NCBI GenBank assembly: GCA_025360005.1
Contig: JANYDA010000049.1
Location: forward strand, 62,001-126,000
Direction of reading: 5' to 3'
Length of the DNA: 64,000 nt
Source of the DNA: Fibrobacteria bacterium
Lineage (GTDB): Bacteria; Fibrobacterota; Fibrobacteria; UBA11236
In this document: positions 54,407 through 63,629 of the stretch, piece by piece
Layout: each line of letters begins with the position of its first letter
Numbering within the stretch: position 1 is the first letter of the stretch
The notes under the pieces: generated by a model
The model's database searches: none
Seen by the model: only the letters and a program-made list of their open reading frames with translations
Told to the model about the DNA's origin: nothing
Position numbers and translations under genes: made by a program

Positions 54407-54434
54407 TAAAGTCGCGCGCGCGATTCACCGATAA
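54407..54434 (+). promoter_or_regulatory. Sigma-28-like promoter for the MORN lipoprotein gene
   Basis: TAAAGTCG, 12 bases, ACCGATAA. The -10 box matches the sigma-28 consensus GCCGATAA at seven of eight bases. The arrangement, including the 12-base spacer, equals that of the flgM promoter at 15423. It lies about 55 bases before the start at 54490. Confidence 0.6.
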
Positions 54435-54489
54435 CTCCGGGATGGAGCGACGTCCGGTAGCATAGGCTTTTGCCGGGGAAGGATTGGAC

Positions 54490-56193
54490 ATGCCGGTATG
54501 GTTTCGCCTCGCCATCCTCGCCGCCTGCGCGCTCTGCGCATGCGATGACGGCGTGGTGCATATCGTCCGCTTCCCTTCGGGCAGAATCCGGGAAATGTGG
54601 ACGGAAAAAGGGATCGATCCCAAAGCGACCGCGCGCGACGGCCTTTTCCGATCCTTCTTCGCGGACGGAAGCAGAGCCGGGGAAATCATGTACCGCGCGG
54701 GGAAAAAGCACGGCGCCGCCAGCTTATGGGGGGCGGACGGAAAACTCCTTTTCCAAGGCGAATACCGGGACGATTTTCTGGTGCGGGAGACGCGCTATGA
54801 TTCCTCCGGAAAGGCGTCTTCGGATCGGCGATTCACGGTCAAACCGGATCGCGTCAAGGCGGTGGGCCCTTCCGGAGACTCCATGACGGTCGTGGAAACC
54901 TGCGCCTGGTCGCAGGAACCGGACCGGCCGCCCGTCAAATACGGGCTTTGCACCCTGAAGTACGCAGACGGCAGAAACCTGGCGACCCGCTATTACCAAT
55001 CCGGCCGCCTGAACGGACCCGTCAGGGCTTGGTACCCGGACGGCACTCCCTGGCTGCAAGGGGGCTACGAGAACGACATCCCCGCGGGCAAATGGAAGAC
55101 TTGGTCCCAGAGCGGCAACCCGCTCTGGGGCGCCGCCTACGTGAAAGGCGAAAAGGACGGGGACTGGGAGGAATGGTTCCCGGACGGCACGCGGAAATCC
55201 AAATCCGGTTTTCGCGGCGGCGTCCCGGAAGGGGGGTATCAGGAATGGTACCCCAACGGCAAGCTCCGACTGCGCGGGCAATTCCGCTCCGGCCGCCGCG
55301 AAGGCAAGGAAGCCGCCTGGTACCCGGACGGCACGCGTCTCTACGCGGCGCAATATGCGGCGGGGAAATTGGAAGGGGACTTCTACCAATGGCATCCCGG
55401 CGGCAAGCTGCGCCTGCATTGCGGCTTCGCCAAGGGCAGGCGGGAAGGCTCCAGCCGCATCTGGTATCCCGGCGGCGGCCTGCAGGAACAGGCCTATTAC
55501 AAGGACGGACGCCTGAACGAATCCTATCGCACCTGGTCGGCGGACGGCGCGCCCATGGCCATGAAGGAAATACGCGACGGCGCCGTGGCTTTCGATTCCA
55601 AGGCCAAGGAACTCCTTGATCTTTTGGGCGCGGACAGGTTGCGCGTGCCCGTGGGCATGATGGGATTCTATTGGGGCATGGGGATTAAGGAATGCCGCGC
55701 CAACCTGGGTCTGTACCAGGTTTCGGAAGTGCGCGCCGGCGACAGCGAAATCACGGCGCAGCTGATCGCTTTTCCCGATCGCCGGCCCACGCGGGCGCGC
55801 ATCCGTCTCGCCTTCAACAGCCAGGGAGAGCTATGGGGGCTCAAATTGGATCTGACCCAGAAATCGTCGGCGGATTTCTTCCCCCTTTGCGAGAACCTGG
55901 AGATCGAAATCGGGGCGGAGCTGGGGACGGTGGGGTTGCGGAAGGCGGAAAGCGGATCCGGATACAGTATGACCCGGAAAAGGGAATGGGGGCGGTTCAC
56001 GGTGACCACCGGGGCCGACGGGAAGATCAGACAGACACTTCCGGTCCTCAACGCGGAAGGGTTCAGCCCTTCCGGCCCGGGTTGGTTCCGATTTTCCTTG
56101 GCGAACCAACTCTACCGCGAGTACGTGAATCCGGCCAACATCTCCATCACGCCTCCCCGCTGGCAGGAAGAAGCCTTCCTGGCCGGGCGTTGA
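54490..56193 (+). CDS. MORN-repeat lipoprotein
   Basis: About 567 residues from the ATG at 54490 (GGGGAAGGA upstream). The N-terminus is a lipoprotein signal; either Cys13 (ILAAC) or Cys18 (LCAC) could carry the lipid. Residues 40-365 consist of about ten MORN-2 repeats of 20-24 residues with the pattern (E/A)WYPDG...GxxxxGxxxG (for example EWFPDGTRKSKSGFRGGVPEG). The C-terminal 190 residues (from KELLDLLGADRLRVPVGMMG) are a separate unknown domain. YwqK-type MORN proteins occur as surface or toxin-immunity lipoproteins. Its sigma-28-like promoter and divergent position suggest work with the adjacent rotor-stator operon. Confidence 0.82.
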   Translation: MPVWFRLAILAACALCACDDGVVHIVRFPSGRIREMWTEKGIDPKATARDGLFRSFFADGSRAGEIMYRAGKKHGAASLWGADGKLLFQGEYRDDFLVRETRYDSSGKASSDRRFTVKPDRVKAVGPSGDSMTVVETCAWSQEPDRPPVKYGLCTLKYADGRNLATRYYQSGRLNGPVRAWYPDGTPWLQGGYENDIPAGKWKTWSQSGNPLWGAAYVKGEKDGDWEEWFPDGTRKSKSGFRGGVPEGGYQEWYPNGKLRLRGQFRSGRREGKEAAWYPDGTRLYAAQYAAGKLEGDFYQWHPGGKLRLHCGFAKGRREGSSRIWYPGGGLQEQAYYKDGRLNESYRTWSADGAPMAMKEIRDGAVAFDSKAKELLDLLGADRLRVPVGMMGFYWGMGIKECRANLGLYQVSEVRAGDSEITAQLIAFPDRRPTRARIRLAFNSQGELWGLKLDLTQKSSADFFPLCENLEIEIGAELGTVGLRKAESGSGYSMTRKREWGRFTVTTGADGKIRQTLPVLNAEGFSPSGPGWFRFSLANQLYREYVNPANISITPPRWQEEAFLAGR

Positions 56194-56208
56194 GGCGCGG
56201 CCGGGAAA

Positions 56209-56520
56209 TCAGCGGCTCAATTGCTTGAGCGTTCTTTGCAAAATGGTGATCTGCTTCTTGAAGGATTTCAGCGCGGCCATGGCGGCGTTCACGCTCTTCA
56301 GCTTGCGGCCGTCCAGGCCTTTGGAGGCGCCGCGCCCGGCCTTTTTGCCGCCGGTCTCGCCGTTCATCCAACGCCGCAATGCGATATAGGATACTCCGAA
56401 TTTCTCACCCGCCGCGGAAATGCCCCCACGACCCCGGCTGTTCACGAAATTCAGGATCTTGCGCTTCTGAGCGTCGCTATATCGCTTGCCTGTGTTTCCT
56501 TTTTTCCTCGCAGTAGCCAA
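56209..56520 (-). CDS. Small HTH DNA-binding protein
   Basis: A 103-residue basic protein begun by a TTG at 56518-56520 with AAAGGA upstream. Residues 12-55 form a helix-turn-helix of the transposase/IS3-OrfA-like type (GKRYSDAQKRKILNFV, AAGEKFGVSYIALRRWM). A Lys/Gly linker and a C-terminal helix (NAAMAALKSFKKQITILQRTLKQL, suited to a coiled coil) follow. No transposase or inverted repeats adjoin it, so it is probably a chromosomal regulator rather than an insertion sequence. The target is unknown. Confidence 0.72.
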   Translation of the reverse strand: MATARKKGNTGKRYSDAQKRKILNFVNSRGRGGISAAGEKFGVSYIALRRWMNGETGGKKAGRGASKGLDGRKLKSVNAAMAALKSFKKQITILQRTLKQLSR

Positions 56521-56556
56521 TGCCGTGTCCTTTCCCGGGGGGTGTTCTGTCCCTTA

Positions 56557-56586
56557 TATATAGGGATGAAAATAGCAATGATCCAA
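56557..56586 (-). promoter_or_regulatory. Promoter for the small HTH gene
   Basis: On the minus strand TTGGAT, 18 bases and TATATA, in an A+T-rich stretch (56551-56640) that stands out from the G+C-rich surroundings. It precedes the TTG start by about 37 bases. Confidence 0.45.
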
Positions 56587-56643
56587 TTTAAATAAAGAAT
56601 CCGGGTTAGCAAAATTATTAGTTGGGAAAATTACCAGATTTCG

Positions 56644-58098
56644 CTACGGCGCGAATTCCCGGGTGGAAAATGCGTTCATCGTGTACCAGAAATCGGGCGT
56701 CCACAGGTCTTTACCGTCCCTGGATTTGATTCCGTCAAGGTGCACATGGGCCACTTGCTGCGGCCTCATCCCGGGGAGTTCCAGGAAATAGCGCATTCCG
56801 TCCCTGGAAACGCGCACGCTTTTCACCGGTAACGCGGAGATGTCCTTCTCCGGGCCGCCATACGCTTCGGTAGGTTCGTACCACCATTGCTTCGCCCGGT
56901 AACGCGCCGGTTGCATGGCTTCCGGTCCGGGCGGGGAGGAAAACGTCACCTCGAAACCGCCCTTGCGGATCCGGGCGGAGAGGATTTCGAATACCGGTTT
57001 CCCGTTCGGCTTCATCCGTTGCAATCCGAATTTCCTTTCGTGCCATCCCCAATTCTGCATATCGCCGTTGCCCAGCCCGCCCAGGTACAGGGAACCGTCC
57101 GGACCCGCCAGCATGCGATGCACGCCCGCTTCGAAGCCTCCGGAAAAACGCAGCACGCATCCTTGCCATTCCCCGCCCACCGTCTCCACGAAGATGCGCC
57201 GCACCACTCCAAAGGCGATGTCCCCTACGAAGAACTGGCCCGCATAGGGCCCCGCGGTCGCGTATGCGGGCTGGGTCGGCGACTTGGAGACGGTTCCATA
57301 AGGCAGCCATACGGCAGGAGGCGCCGGATAACCGTCCTCGAATTTCCCCGGCGGCTGAGTATGGTGGCCATAGGTGCGGCCGGGCACGATATGGATGAAT
57401 TTGGAGGCGGGCAACCAGCTTCCCTGGTTGTCGGTGACGAACAGGCCGCTGTCCGGACCCAGGCACATGCCGTCCGGCGCGCGCAACCCGGTGGCGACTA
57501 TATCCAACCCGCCGTCCCGGCCCACGGAAACCAGGGAACCGCGGCGGCCATCCTTCTGCGGCACCAGGGTCTTGCCGGTACTGGTGGCGGCTACCGACAA
57601 GGCGGTGAAGAAGCGGCCCTGCTTACGCGCCAGCCCGAAAGACCATTCATGGAATGAACCCGTGAAGGGAAGCGAATCCACCAAGGACCGGGTTTCCGGC
57701 AAGCCGTCGCCATCCTTGTCGGACAAGGCGTATATGCCGTCCTGATCCGCCGCGAACAAGGTATCGTCCGCCAGGCAAAGACCCATCAGTTCCTTGAATC
57801 CCGTCGCTGCCTTGCGCACCTTGATATCCCGGTACGGCCCGGCGTAGCCGCTCAGGATCCAAAGCTCACTGGGGCGCCACGTGCTTAACGCCATGCGCCC
57901 GCCCGGAAGGAATTCCATCCCGGAAATGGGCGGCTCGAAGCCCTTGGGCCGAATGACGCTGAGATCGAAACCGGGATGCACCAGGCTTTCCTCCGTCACC
58001 AAAGCGGACGCGGCCGAGCAGAAGATTCCCAATGCCGTCAGCGCGGACCGGATGGCGCGGACGAAGGGGATCAAGGAGGGGGAAATTCGCTTTTGCAT
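56644..58098 (-). CDS. Secreted beta-propeller protein (glucose/sorbosone dehydrogenase-like)
   Basis: A 484-residue exported protein (signal within IRSALTALGIFCSAASAL) with a six-bladed propeller-like repeat: GMEFLPGGRMALSTW, MGLCLADDTLFAADQDGIYALSD, ATGLRAPDGMCLGPDSGLFVTDNQG, GVHRMLAGPDGSLYLGG. This matches the soluble glucose/sorbosone dehydrogenase-like propellers common in Planctomycetes and Bacteroidetes. A C-terminal beta domain (about 385-484) follows. PQQ-binding residues cannot be confirmed by eye, so enzymatic activity is uncertain. The gene is divergent from 58154. Confidence 0.8.
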   Translation of the reverse strand: MQKRISPSLIPFVRAIRSALTALGIFCSAASALVTEESLVHPGFDLSVIRPKGFEPPISGMEFLPGGRMALSTWRPSELWILSGYAGPYRDIKVRKAATGFKELMGLCLADDTLFAADQDGIYALSDKDGDGLPETRSLVDSLPFTGSFHEWSFGLARKQGRFFTALSVAATSTGKTLVPQKDGRRGSLVSVGRDGGLDIVATGLRAPDGMCLGPDSGLFVTDNQGSWLPASKFIHIVPGRTYGHHTQPPGKFEDGYPAPPAVWLPYGTVSKSPTQPAYATAGPYAGQFFVGDIAFGVVRRIFVETVGGEWQGCVLRFSGGFEAGVHRMLAGPDGSLYLGGLGNGDMQNWGWHERKFGLQRMKPNGKPVFEILSARIRKGGFEVTFSSPPGPEAMQPARYRAKQWWYEPTEAYGGPEKDISALPVKSVRVSRDGMRYFLELPGMRPQQVAHVHLDGIKSRDGKDLWTPDFWYTMNAFSTREFAP

Positions 58099-58131
58099 AG
58101 GCTCCTCATGGGACGAACCATAACTTAAAAA

Positions 58132-58153
58132 TCCCGGAACTATATTTCCGGGA
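58132..58153. promoter_or_regulatory. Inverted repeat between divergent genes
   Basis: TCCCGGAA, six bases, TTCCGGGA: a perfect 8-bp inverted repeat directly abutting the ATG at 58154 and 34 bases from the start of the divergent propeller gene. Its position suits an operator or an initiation-blocking hairpin. The same arms occur at 60870-60902. Confidence 0.4.
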
Positions 58154-58678
58154 ATGGACGCCTTTTACCGTTCCGTTTTCACCGCCGGTCCGCCTTCGCT
58201 GGGATTGCAAGCCAGGCCCGGCACGCTTCCTCAGGAAGCCGTTCGCGCGGCCGTGACGGCCGCTACGGAACAGCCCGCGCCGGATCGGGATGGGCTGATC
58301 CTGGTACAGGGCATCTCCCTGCTCTGGCATGACCACTGGAACCGGGCGCATGAGATTGCCCAATCCCGGGAAGGTGCATCCGATTTCGACCTCCTGCACG
58401 CCATCCTCCACCGCCGGGAAGGGGACTTCGGGAACTCCGGCTACTGGTTCCGGGCCGCGGGGAAACATCCCTGTTACCTTATCCTGGAACGCAGGCTGGC
58501 GGAAGCGGAAGGCGGCCTGCAGGCCGTGTTGCCGGGCAAGTCGCGCTGGACGGCGGAGGCCTTCTTGGATCGGGTCCGCACCGGCGTGAACGGAAGCGAT
58601 GAAACAAAAGCCACGCTGATGCGCGCGCAGGCCGAGGAATTCCGAGCCTACGCGGAATGGCTGCTCTCGTCACGCTGA
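58154..58678 (+). CDS. Conserved protein of unknown function
   Basis: A 174-residue soluble protein. The segment LLWHDHWNRAHEIAQ followed by DLLHAILHRREGDFGNSGYWFRAAGKHP is a pattern I know from a widespread but unnamed family of bacterial proteins; the clustered His/Asp residues could bind metal. No signal peptide. It starts right behind the inverted repeat at 58132, without a clear ribosome site, and is followed 24 bases later by the dienelactone hydrolase, so the two may be co-transcribed. Confidence 0.72.
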   Translation: MDAFYRSVFTAGPPSLGLQARPGTLPQEAVRAAVTAATEQPAPDRDGLILVQGISLLWHDHWNRAHEIAQSREGASDFDLLHAILHRREGDFGNSGYWFRAAGKHPCYLILERRLAEAEGGLQAVLPGKSRWTAEAFLDRVRTGVNGSDETKATLMRAQAEEFRAYAEWLLSSR

Positions 58679-58702
58679 ACGCCCGCGGCCACCGGAGGGA
58701 AT

Positions 58703-59494
58703 ATGCTCATCAAAGAAGATCATGCCGATATCGCCACCCCCAACGGACCCATGCGCGTGCACCGGTTCCAACCCGCGGGCGGAGGTCCGCATCCGGGCGT
58801 GGTCCTGTTCTCGGAAATCTTCCAGGTCACCGGGCCCATCCAACGCACGGCCCGCCGCTTGGCATCCCACGGCTACCTGGTGGCGGCCCCGGAAGTCTAC
58901 CATGAGTTCGAGCCCGCCGGCTGCGCCCTGGCCTATGACAAGGACGGCACCGACAAAGGCAACCGCTACAAGATCGAAAAGGATTTGGCCGCCTACGATG
59001 CCGACGCACGCGCCGTCATCGCGCATCTGAAATCCCTGCCGCAATGCAATGGCCGGTTGGGCTCCTTCGGCGTCTGCCTGGGCGGTCACTTGAGCTTCCG
59101 CTGCGCCATGAACCCTGAAATCCTGGCCGGCGTATGCTTGTACGCCACCGACATCCACAAGCGCAGCCTGGGAAAAGGCCTGCGGGACGATTCCCTCGAT
59201 CGCATCCCGGCGCTTTCCGGCGAAATGCTCATGATCTTCGGCAAGCAGGATCCGCACGTGCCCCAGGCGGGCCGCGATCTCATCTACAAGGCCATGACGG
59301 AGGCGGGCGTGAACTTCACCTGGCACGAGTTCAACGCCCAGCACGCCTTGATCAGGGACGAAGGCCCGCGTTACGATGCGGCTTTGGCCGATATATGCTA
59401 TGCGTTGGCGTTGGAATTGTTCGACCGCCGATTGCGTTCCGGATGCCTGGAGGCTCCCGCGGGCGCGGCGCCGGCGCCGCTCAAGCTAGGGTAA
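58703..59494 (+). CDS. Dienelactone hydrolase family protein
   Basis: A 263-residue alpha/beta hydrolase. The catalytic triad is visible: nucleophile Cys125 in GVCLGG (the DLH-type GxCxGG), Asp183 in FGKQDPHVP and His214 in NAQHALIRDE. The start MLIKEDHADIATPNGPM and the length fit the carboxymethylenebutenolidase family. True dienelactone degradation would need other catechol-pathway genes, none of which are here, so a general esterase role is as likely. Confidence 0.92.
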   Translation: MLIKEDHADIATPNGPMRVHRFQPAGGGPHPGVVLFSEIFQVTGPIQRTARRLASHGYLVAAPEVYHEFEPAGCALAYDKDGTDKGNRYKIEKDLAAYDADARAVIAHLKSLPQCNGRLGSFGVCLGGHLSFRCAMNPEILAGVCLYATDIHKRSLGKGLRDDSLDRIPALSGEMLMIFGKQDPHVPQAGRDLIYKAMTEAGVNFTWHEFNAQHALIRDEGPRYDAALADICYALALELFDRRLRSGCLEAPAGAAPAPLKLG

Positions 59495-59495
59495 C

Positions 59496-59513
59496 CCCCA
59501 AGTTACCTTGGGG
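59496..59513. terminator. Hairpin between convergent genes
   Basis: CCCCAAG and CTTGGGG pair around a TTAC loop just after the hydrolase stop; a second stem CGGCCG/CGGCCG follows at about 59514-59533. Neither has a T-run. They probably act together as a weak terminator between the hydrolase and the convergent DGQHR gene. Confidence 0.4.
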
Positions 59514-59578
59514 CGGCCGTCCCGCGTCGGCCGGCTGCACAGGCCGGGGCTTACGTCGGGAACTTTTTCAACACCCTG

Positions 59579-60679
59579 TTAGAGGTCGAGCGCCTTGGCC
59601 AGGTCCTTATAGATGCGTCCCACGCGCTCCACTTGTCCCTTGGCGGGGAAGCGTTCGTAGAAGCCTTCCGGTTTGAAGGCCTTCTTCATTTCAATCCAGG
59701 GTTGCATCCGCTCCGCCCAGCGCTTGACGCGGCCCGCCGAAGGCTCGCCATCCTTCTCGGAAAGATCCGCGCACACGCGGATCAAGGCCTTGATGGTGAC
59801 GGGACGCGTGACCATGTAGCCGGAATTGCCCCATACCTCGCCCCAGACCAGGGCGGCAGCCTTCAGGAAATCCCGCAATTGTTCATAGTACCGTTCCGCT
59901 TGGTGGGTGGGCGACAGATCTTCCTTGGGATCCCATTCGGACTTGACCCAACGGTTGATTTCATTGAACAGCTCCGCCTGCAGGATCCACTTCTCCTGCT
60001 TGCTCTTGCCGCCCAGGCGGTTGATGCGGTATTGCAGCGGGCTATCGTCCCGGCCGTACAGGTGCTCCACCACGCGGGCCGCGCAGCGCTTGTCGGGCGA
60101 GGCGAAGGAAACGCGCTCGTACAAATCCACCAGATGGCTCTTGTTGATGCGCGTAGGGGTAGAATTGATGATGACGAACATCTCGGTGGCGAAGTCCTCG
60201 CTGCGGCCGTCGAAAATGACGCAGGGCACGTTGATGGAAGCGGCTTCGTCCGGGCGTTCGCGGAAAAAGAAATGCAGGGCGGCCAGGCGATGCTGCCCGT
60301 CGATGATGAGGTATTTGCCTTCGGGATCGGAAAGGTGGCCCACGCCCTCATTGTCGCCGATGCCGCGGAAGCGGAGTTTTTCCGCCGTAAACAGGAGCAC
60401 CGTGCCCGGAATGGGCGGCTGCGTGCTGGCGGTTTCGTAGAAATTGCGGATGGAGCGGATTTTGTCGCGGGCCATGGTACGCTGGAAGGCCTTGTCCGAT
60501 TTCTCGATGCGACCGATGAATTTGGCGATTTCATCCTCGGCCGGAGCGGCTTCCGCGGCGATGGGCGTTCCCTCGTCGTAGAAACGGCTGCTGAAACGCA
60601 CCTTCTCTAAGAGCGCTTTCGCCGGATAGGCGGCGAAATAGAAGATGGCGTCTTTCTGTCGGACCTGGGTAGCCAGCAT
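59579..60679 (-). CDS. DGQHR-domain protein (DndB/ParB-like)
   Basis: A 366-residue protein with the DGQHR motif (YLIIDGQHRLAAL near 124-136), which defines a ParB/sulfiredoxin-like fold also used by DndB, the regulator of DNA phosphorothioation. FVIINSTPTRINKSHLVDLYE, the second hallmark, follows. No Dnd, Ssp or restriction genes adjoin it; the flanks are metabolic genes. Orphan DGQHR proteins are known from islands and plasmids, but their function is unclear. A modest ribosome site (AGG eight bases upstream) precedes the ATG. Confidence 0.85.
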   Translation of the reverse strand: MLATQVRQKDAIFYFAAYPAKALLEKVRFSSRFYDEGTPIAAEAAPAEDEIAKFIGRIEKSDKAFQRTMARDKIRSIRNFYETASTQPPIPGTVLLFTAEKLRFRGIGDNEGVGHLSDPEGKYLIIDGQHRLAALHFFFRERPDEAASINVPCVIFDGRSEDFATEMFVIINSTPTRINKSHLVDLYERVSFASPDKRCAARVVEHLYGRDDSPLQYRINRLGGKSKQEKWILQAELFNEINRWVKSEWDPKEDLSPTHQAERYYEQLRDFLKAAALVWGEVWGNSGYMVTRPVTIKALIRVCADLSEKDGEPSAGRVKRWAERMQPWIEMKKAFKPEGFYERFPAKGQVERVGRIYKDLAKALDL

Positions 60680-61300
60680 AAAATCGACCTGCCTTTACTG
60701 CATTCCTGCTTACCTGCTTAAAGCCTTGTTGCCATGGGGAAGATTAATCCCCCGGTGATGTTTCCCGTTGGGGATCCTCACGGCATCCCGAAAAGATATC
60801 TAGAAGGCCGGATTCTGTATATGGAAACCGGGGAACTTTCCGTGTTACCCATGGGTATCACGCAGGAAACCCCCTCCCGGAACCTTTTTTTCCGGGAGGG
60901 GGCGCCGGTTTCCAAGCCGATCCCTGGATCCGGGCTTGACGAAACCGACCATTAATGCAGGTAGATCGAGTAGCCTTACCGCTTCCCGGCGGGGAATTCC
61001 CGACGAGACCGGAACCTGCCGTTCCCAAGATAGCGCCGGCAAGGCCCGCGAACTTCGTCCGCCCTGCGCGGACGGGATCGCACGCAGGTGACCGTTCCCG
61101 CCGAACGCTTGCAGGCGCCTTCTGGAGCCTGCGCCCGGGCCGCAAGGATGCACCGCCTATCCGCCATCCGCCGTGAAGCTGCAGCGCATCCGGAATCCGC
61201 GTCCGCAAGGCGGGCCTTGGTTCCTGATAAGCCAAAAAAGGCCGGAAAAAACTACCTTTCAGGTTTCAGGGCGCGCAGGTTTCGCGTCCTCAGGAGCGCC
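60680..61300. other. Long region upstream of trpB with a strong hairpin
   Basis: These 621 bases separate the DGQHR gene from trpB. The striking element is at 60870-60902: a perfect 13-bp inverted repeat CCCCCTCCCGGAA/TTCCGGGAGGGGG with a 7-base loop, without a T-run on either side. I found no leader peptide with Trp codons, no T-box and no credible gene; short frames on both strands have poor starts. CAGGAG at 61291-61296 is the ribosome site that fixes the trpB start at 61301. Confidence 0.5.
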
Positions 61301-62565
<1,265 letters not shown>

Positions 62566-62569
<4 letters not shown>

Positions 62570-63378
62570 GCAGCAACCGCATCGACTCCGCCTTCGCCAA
62601 GCTTAAGCAGGCCAAGAAGAGAGCCTTTATCCCCTATCTCGCCGCAGGCGTGCCCGGCAGCGATGAAACCGTGGAAATCGTGCTGGAGCTGGAAAGGCTC
62701 GGCGCCGACATCGTGGAGTTGGGATATCCTTTCTCGGATCCCATGGCAGACGGGGTAGTCAACCAAACCGCCGCCAACCGCGCCTTGGAACTGGGCGTGG
62801 ACGCGGACGCGTATTTCGCCATGGTGGAGAAGATCCGCAAGCGCTCGCAAATCCCCCTCATCGTGTTCTCGTACCTGAATCCCATCTTCAAGCTGGGCTT
62901 GGACGCCTTCGCCCGCCGCGCCAAGGCCGCCGGCATGGACGGGATGCTTTTGGTGGACATGCCGGTGGAGGAGTCGCTCGATCTGCAAGCCGTCTGCAAA
63001 CGGGAAAATCTTTCGCTCATCTTCCTGGTGGCGCCCACCACCACGGCGGAGCGCCTGGGGAAGGTGCTGGAAGGCGGCAGCGGATTCCTGTACTATATAT
63101 CCCGTACCGGGATCACCGGGGAGCAGAACAGTTTCCAAAAGGATTTCGCCGGCAAGGTGGCCGCCATCAAAAATGCCTCCAGCCTGCCCGTGGTGGTAGG
63201 GTTCGGCATTTCCACCCCGGACCATGTGCGCACGGTATGCGGCCTGGTGGACGGCGTTGTAGTGGGCAGCGCGCTGGTGCGCCGCACCCTGGAAAAGAAA
63301 CCCTTCGCGGAAATGCTCAAGGACATCACCGCCCTGGCCGCGCCCTTGATCGCGCCCACTAAGGAAGCATGGAACTGA
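62566..63378 (+). CDS. trpA: Tryptophan synthase alpha chain
   Basis: Cleaves indole-3-glycerol phosphate to indole, which is channelled to TrpB. The 270 residues form a TIM barrel with catalytic Glu51 in VELGYPFSD and Asp62 in PMADG. The loop [10 protein letters not shown] and the phosphate site VVVGFGIST and GVVVGSALV are present. It overlaps trpB (ATGA) and the chorismate mutase gene by 10 bases. Confidence 0.97.
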
Positions 63379-63629
63379 GCGATTGGCGGGGCCGCATCGA
63401 CGCTCTCAACCAGCAATTGCTGGAATCGCTCAACGAGCGCGCCAAATGCGCGCAGGCCATCGCCGAACTCAAGAAGAAGAAGATGCTCCCCATCTTCGAT
63501 CCCCAACGCGAGAAACAGGTCTTCGACGCCGTGCTATCGCGCAACCAAGGCCCCCTCTCCGACGAAGCCGTCCGCCGCATCTTCGAGTGCATCATCGCCG
63601 AACACCGGCGCCTGGAGGAATCCACCTGA
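63369..63629 (+). CDS. AroQ-type chorismate mutase
   Basis: Converts chorismate to prephenate, the branch towards tyrosine and phenylalanine. An 86-residue all-helical AroQ domain with the conserved Arg/Lys pattern (WRGRIDALNQQLLESLNERAKCAQAIAELKK and DPQREKQVFDAV). It overlaps trpA by 10 bases and tyrA by one base (TGATG), so translation is coupled in the order trpB-trpA-aroQ-tyrA. Confidence 0.92.
   Translation: MELSDWRGRIDALNQQLLESLNERAKCAQAIAELKKKKMLPIFDPQREKQVFDAVLSRNQGPLSDEAVRRIFECIIAEHRRLEEST

Noticed and set aside
56209-56520. Possible insertion-sequence orfA
   Set aside because: The HTH is transposase-like, but there is no DDE transposase, no terminal inverted repeat and no target duplication nearby.
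60734-60955. A 73-codon frame upstream of trpB
   Set aside because: No ribosome site, no family likeness, and it runs straight through the 13-bp inverted repeat at 60870.
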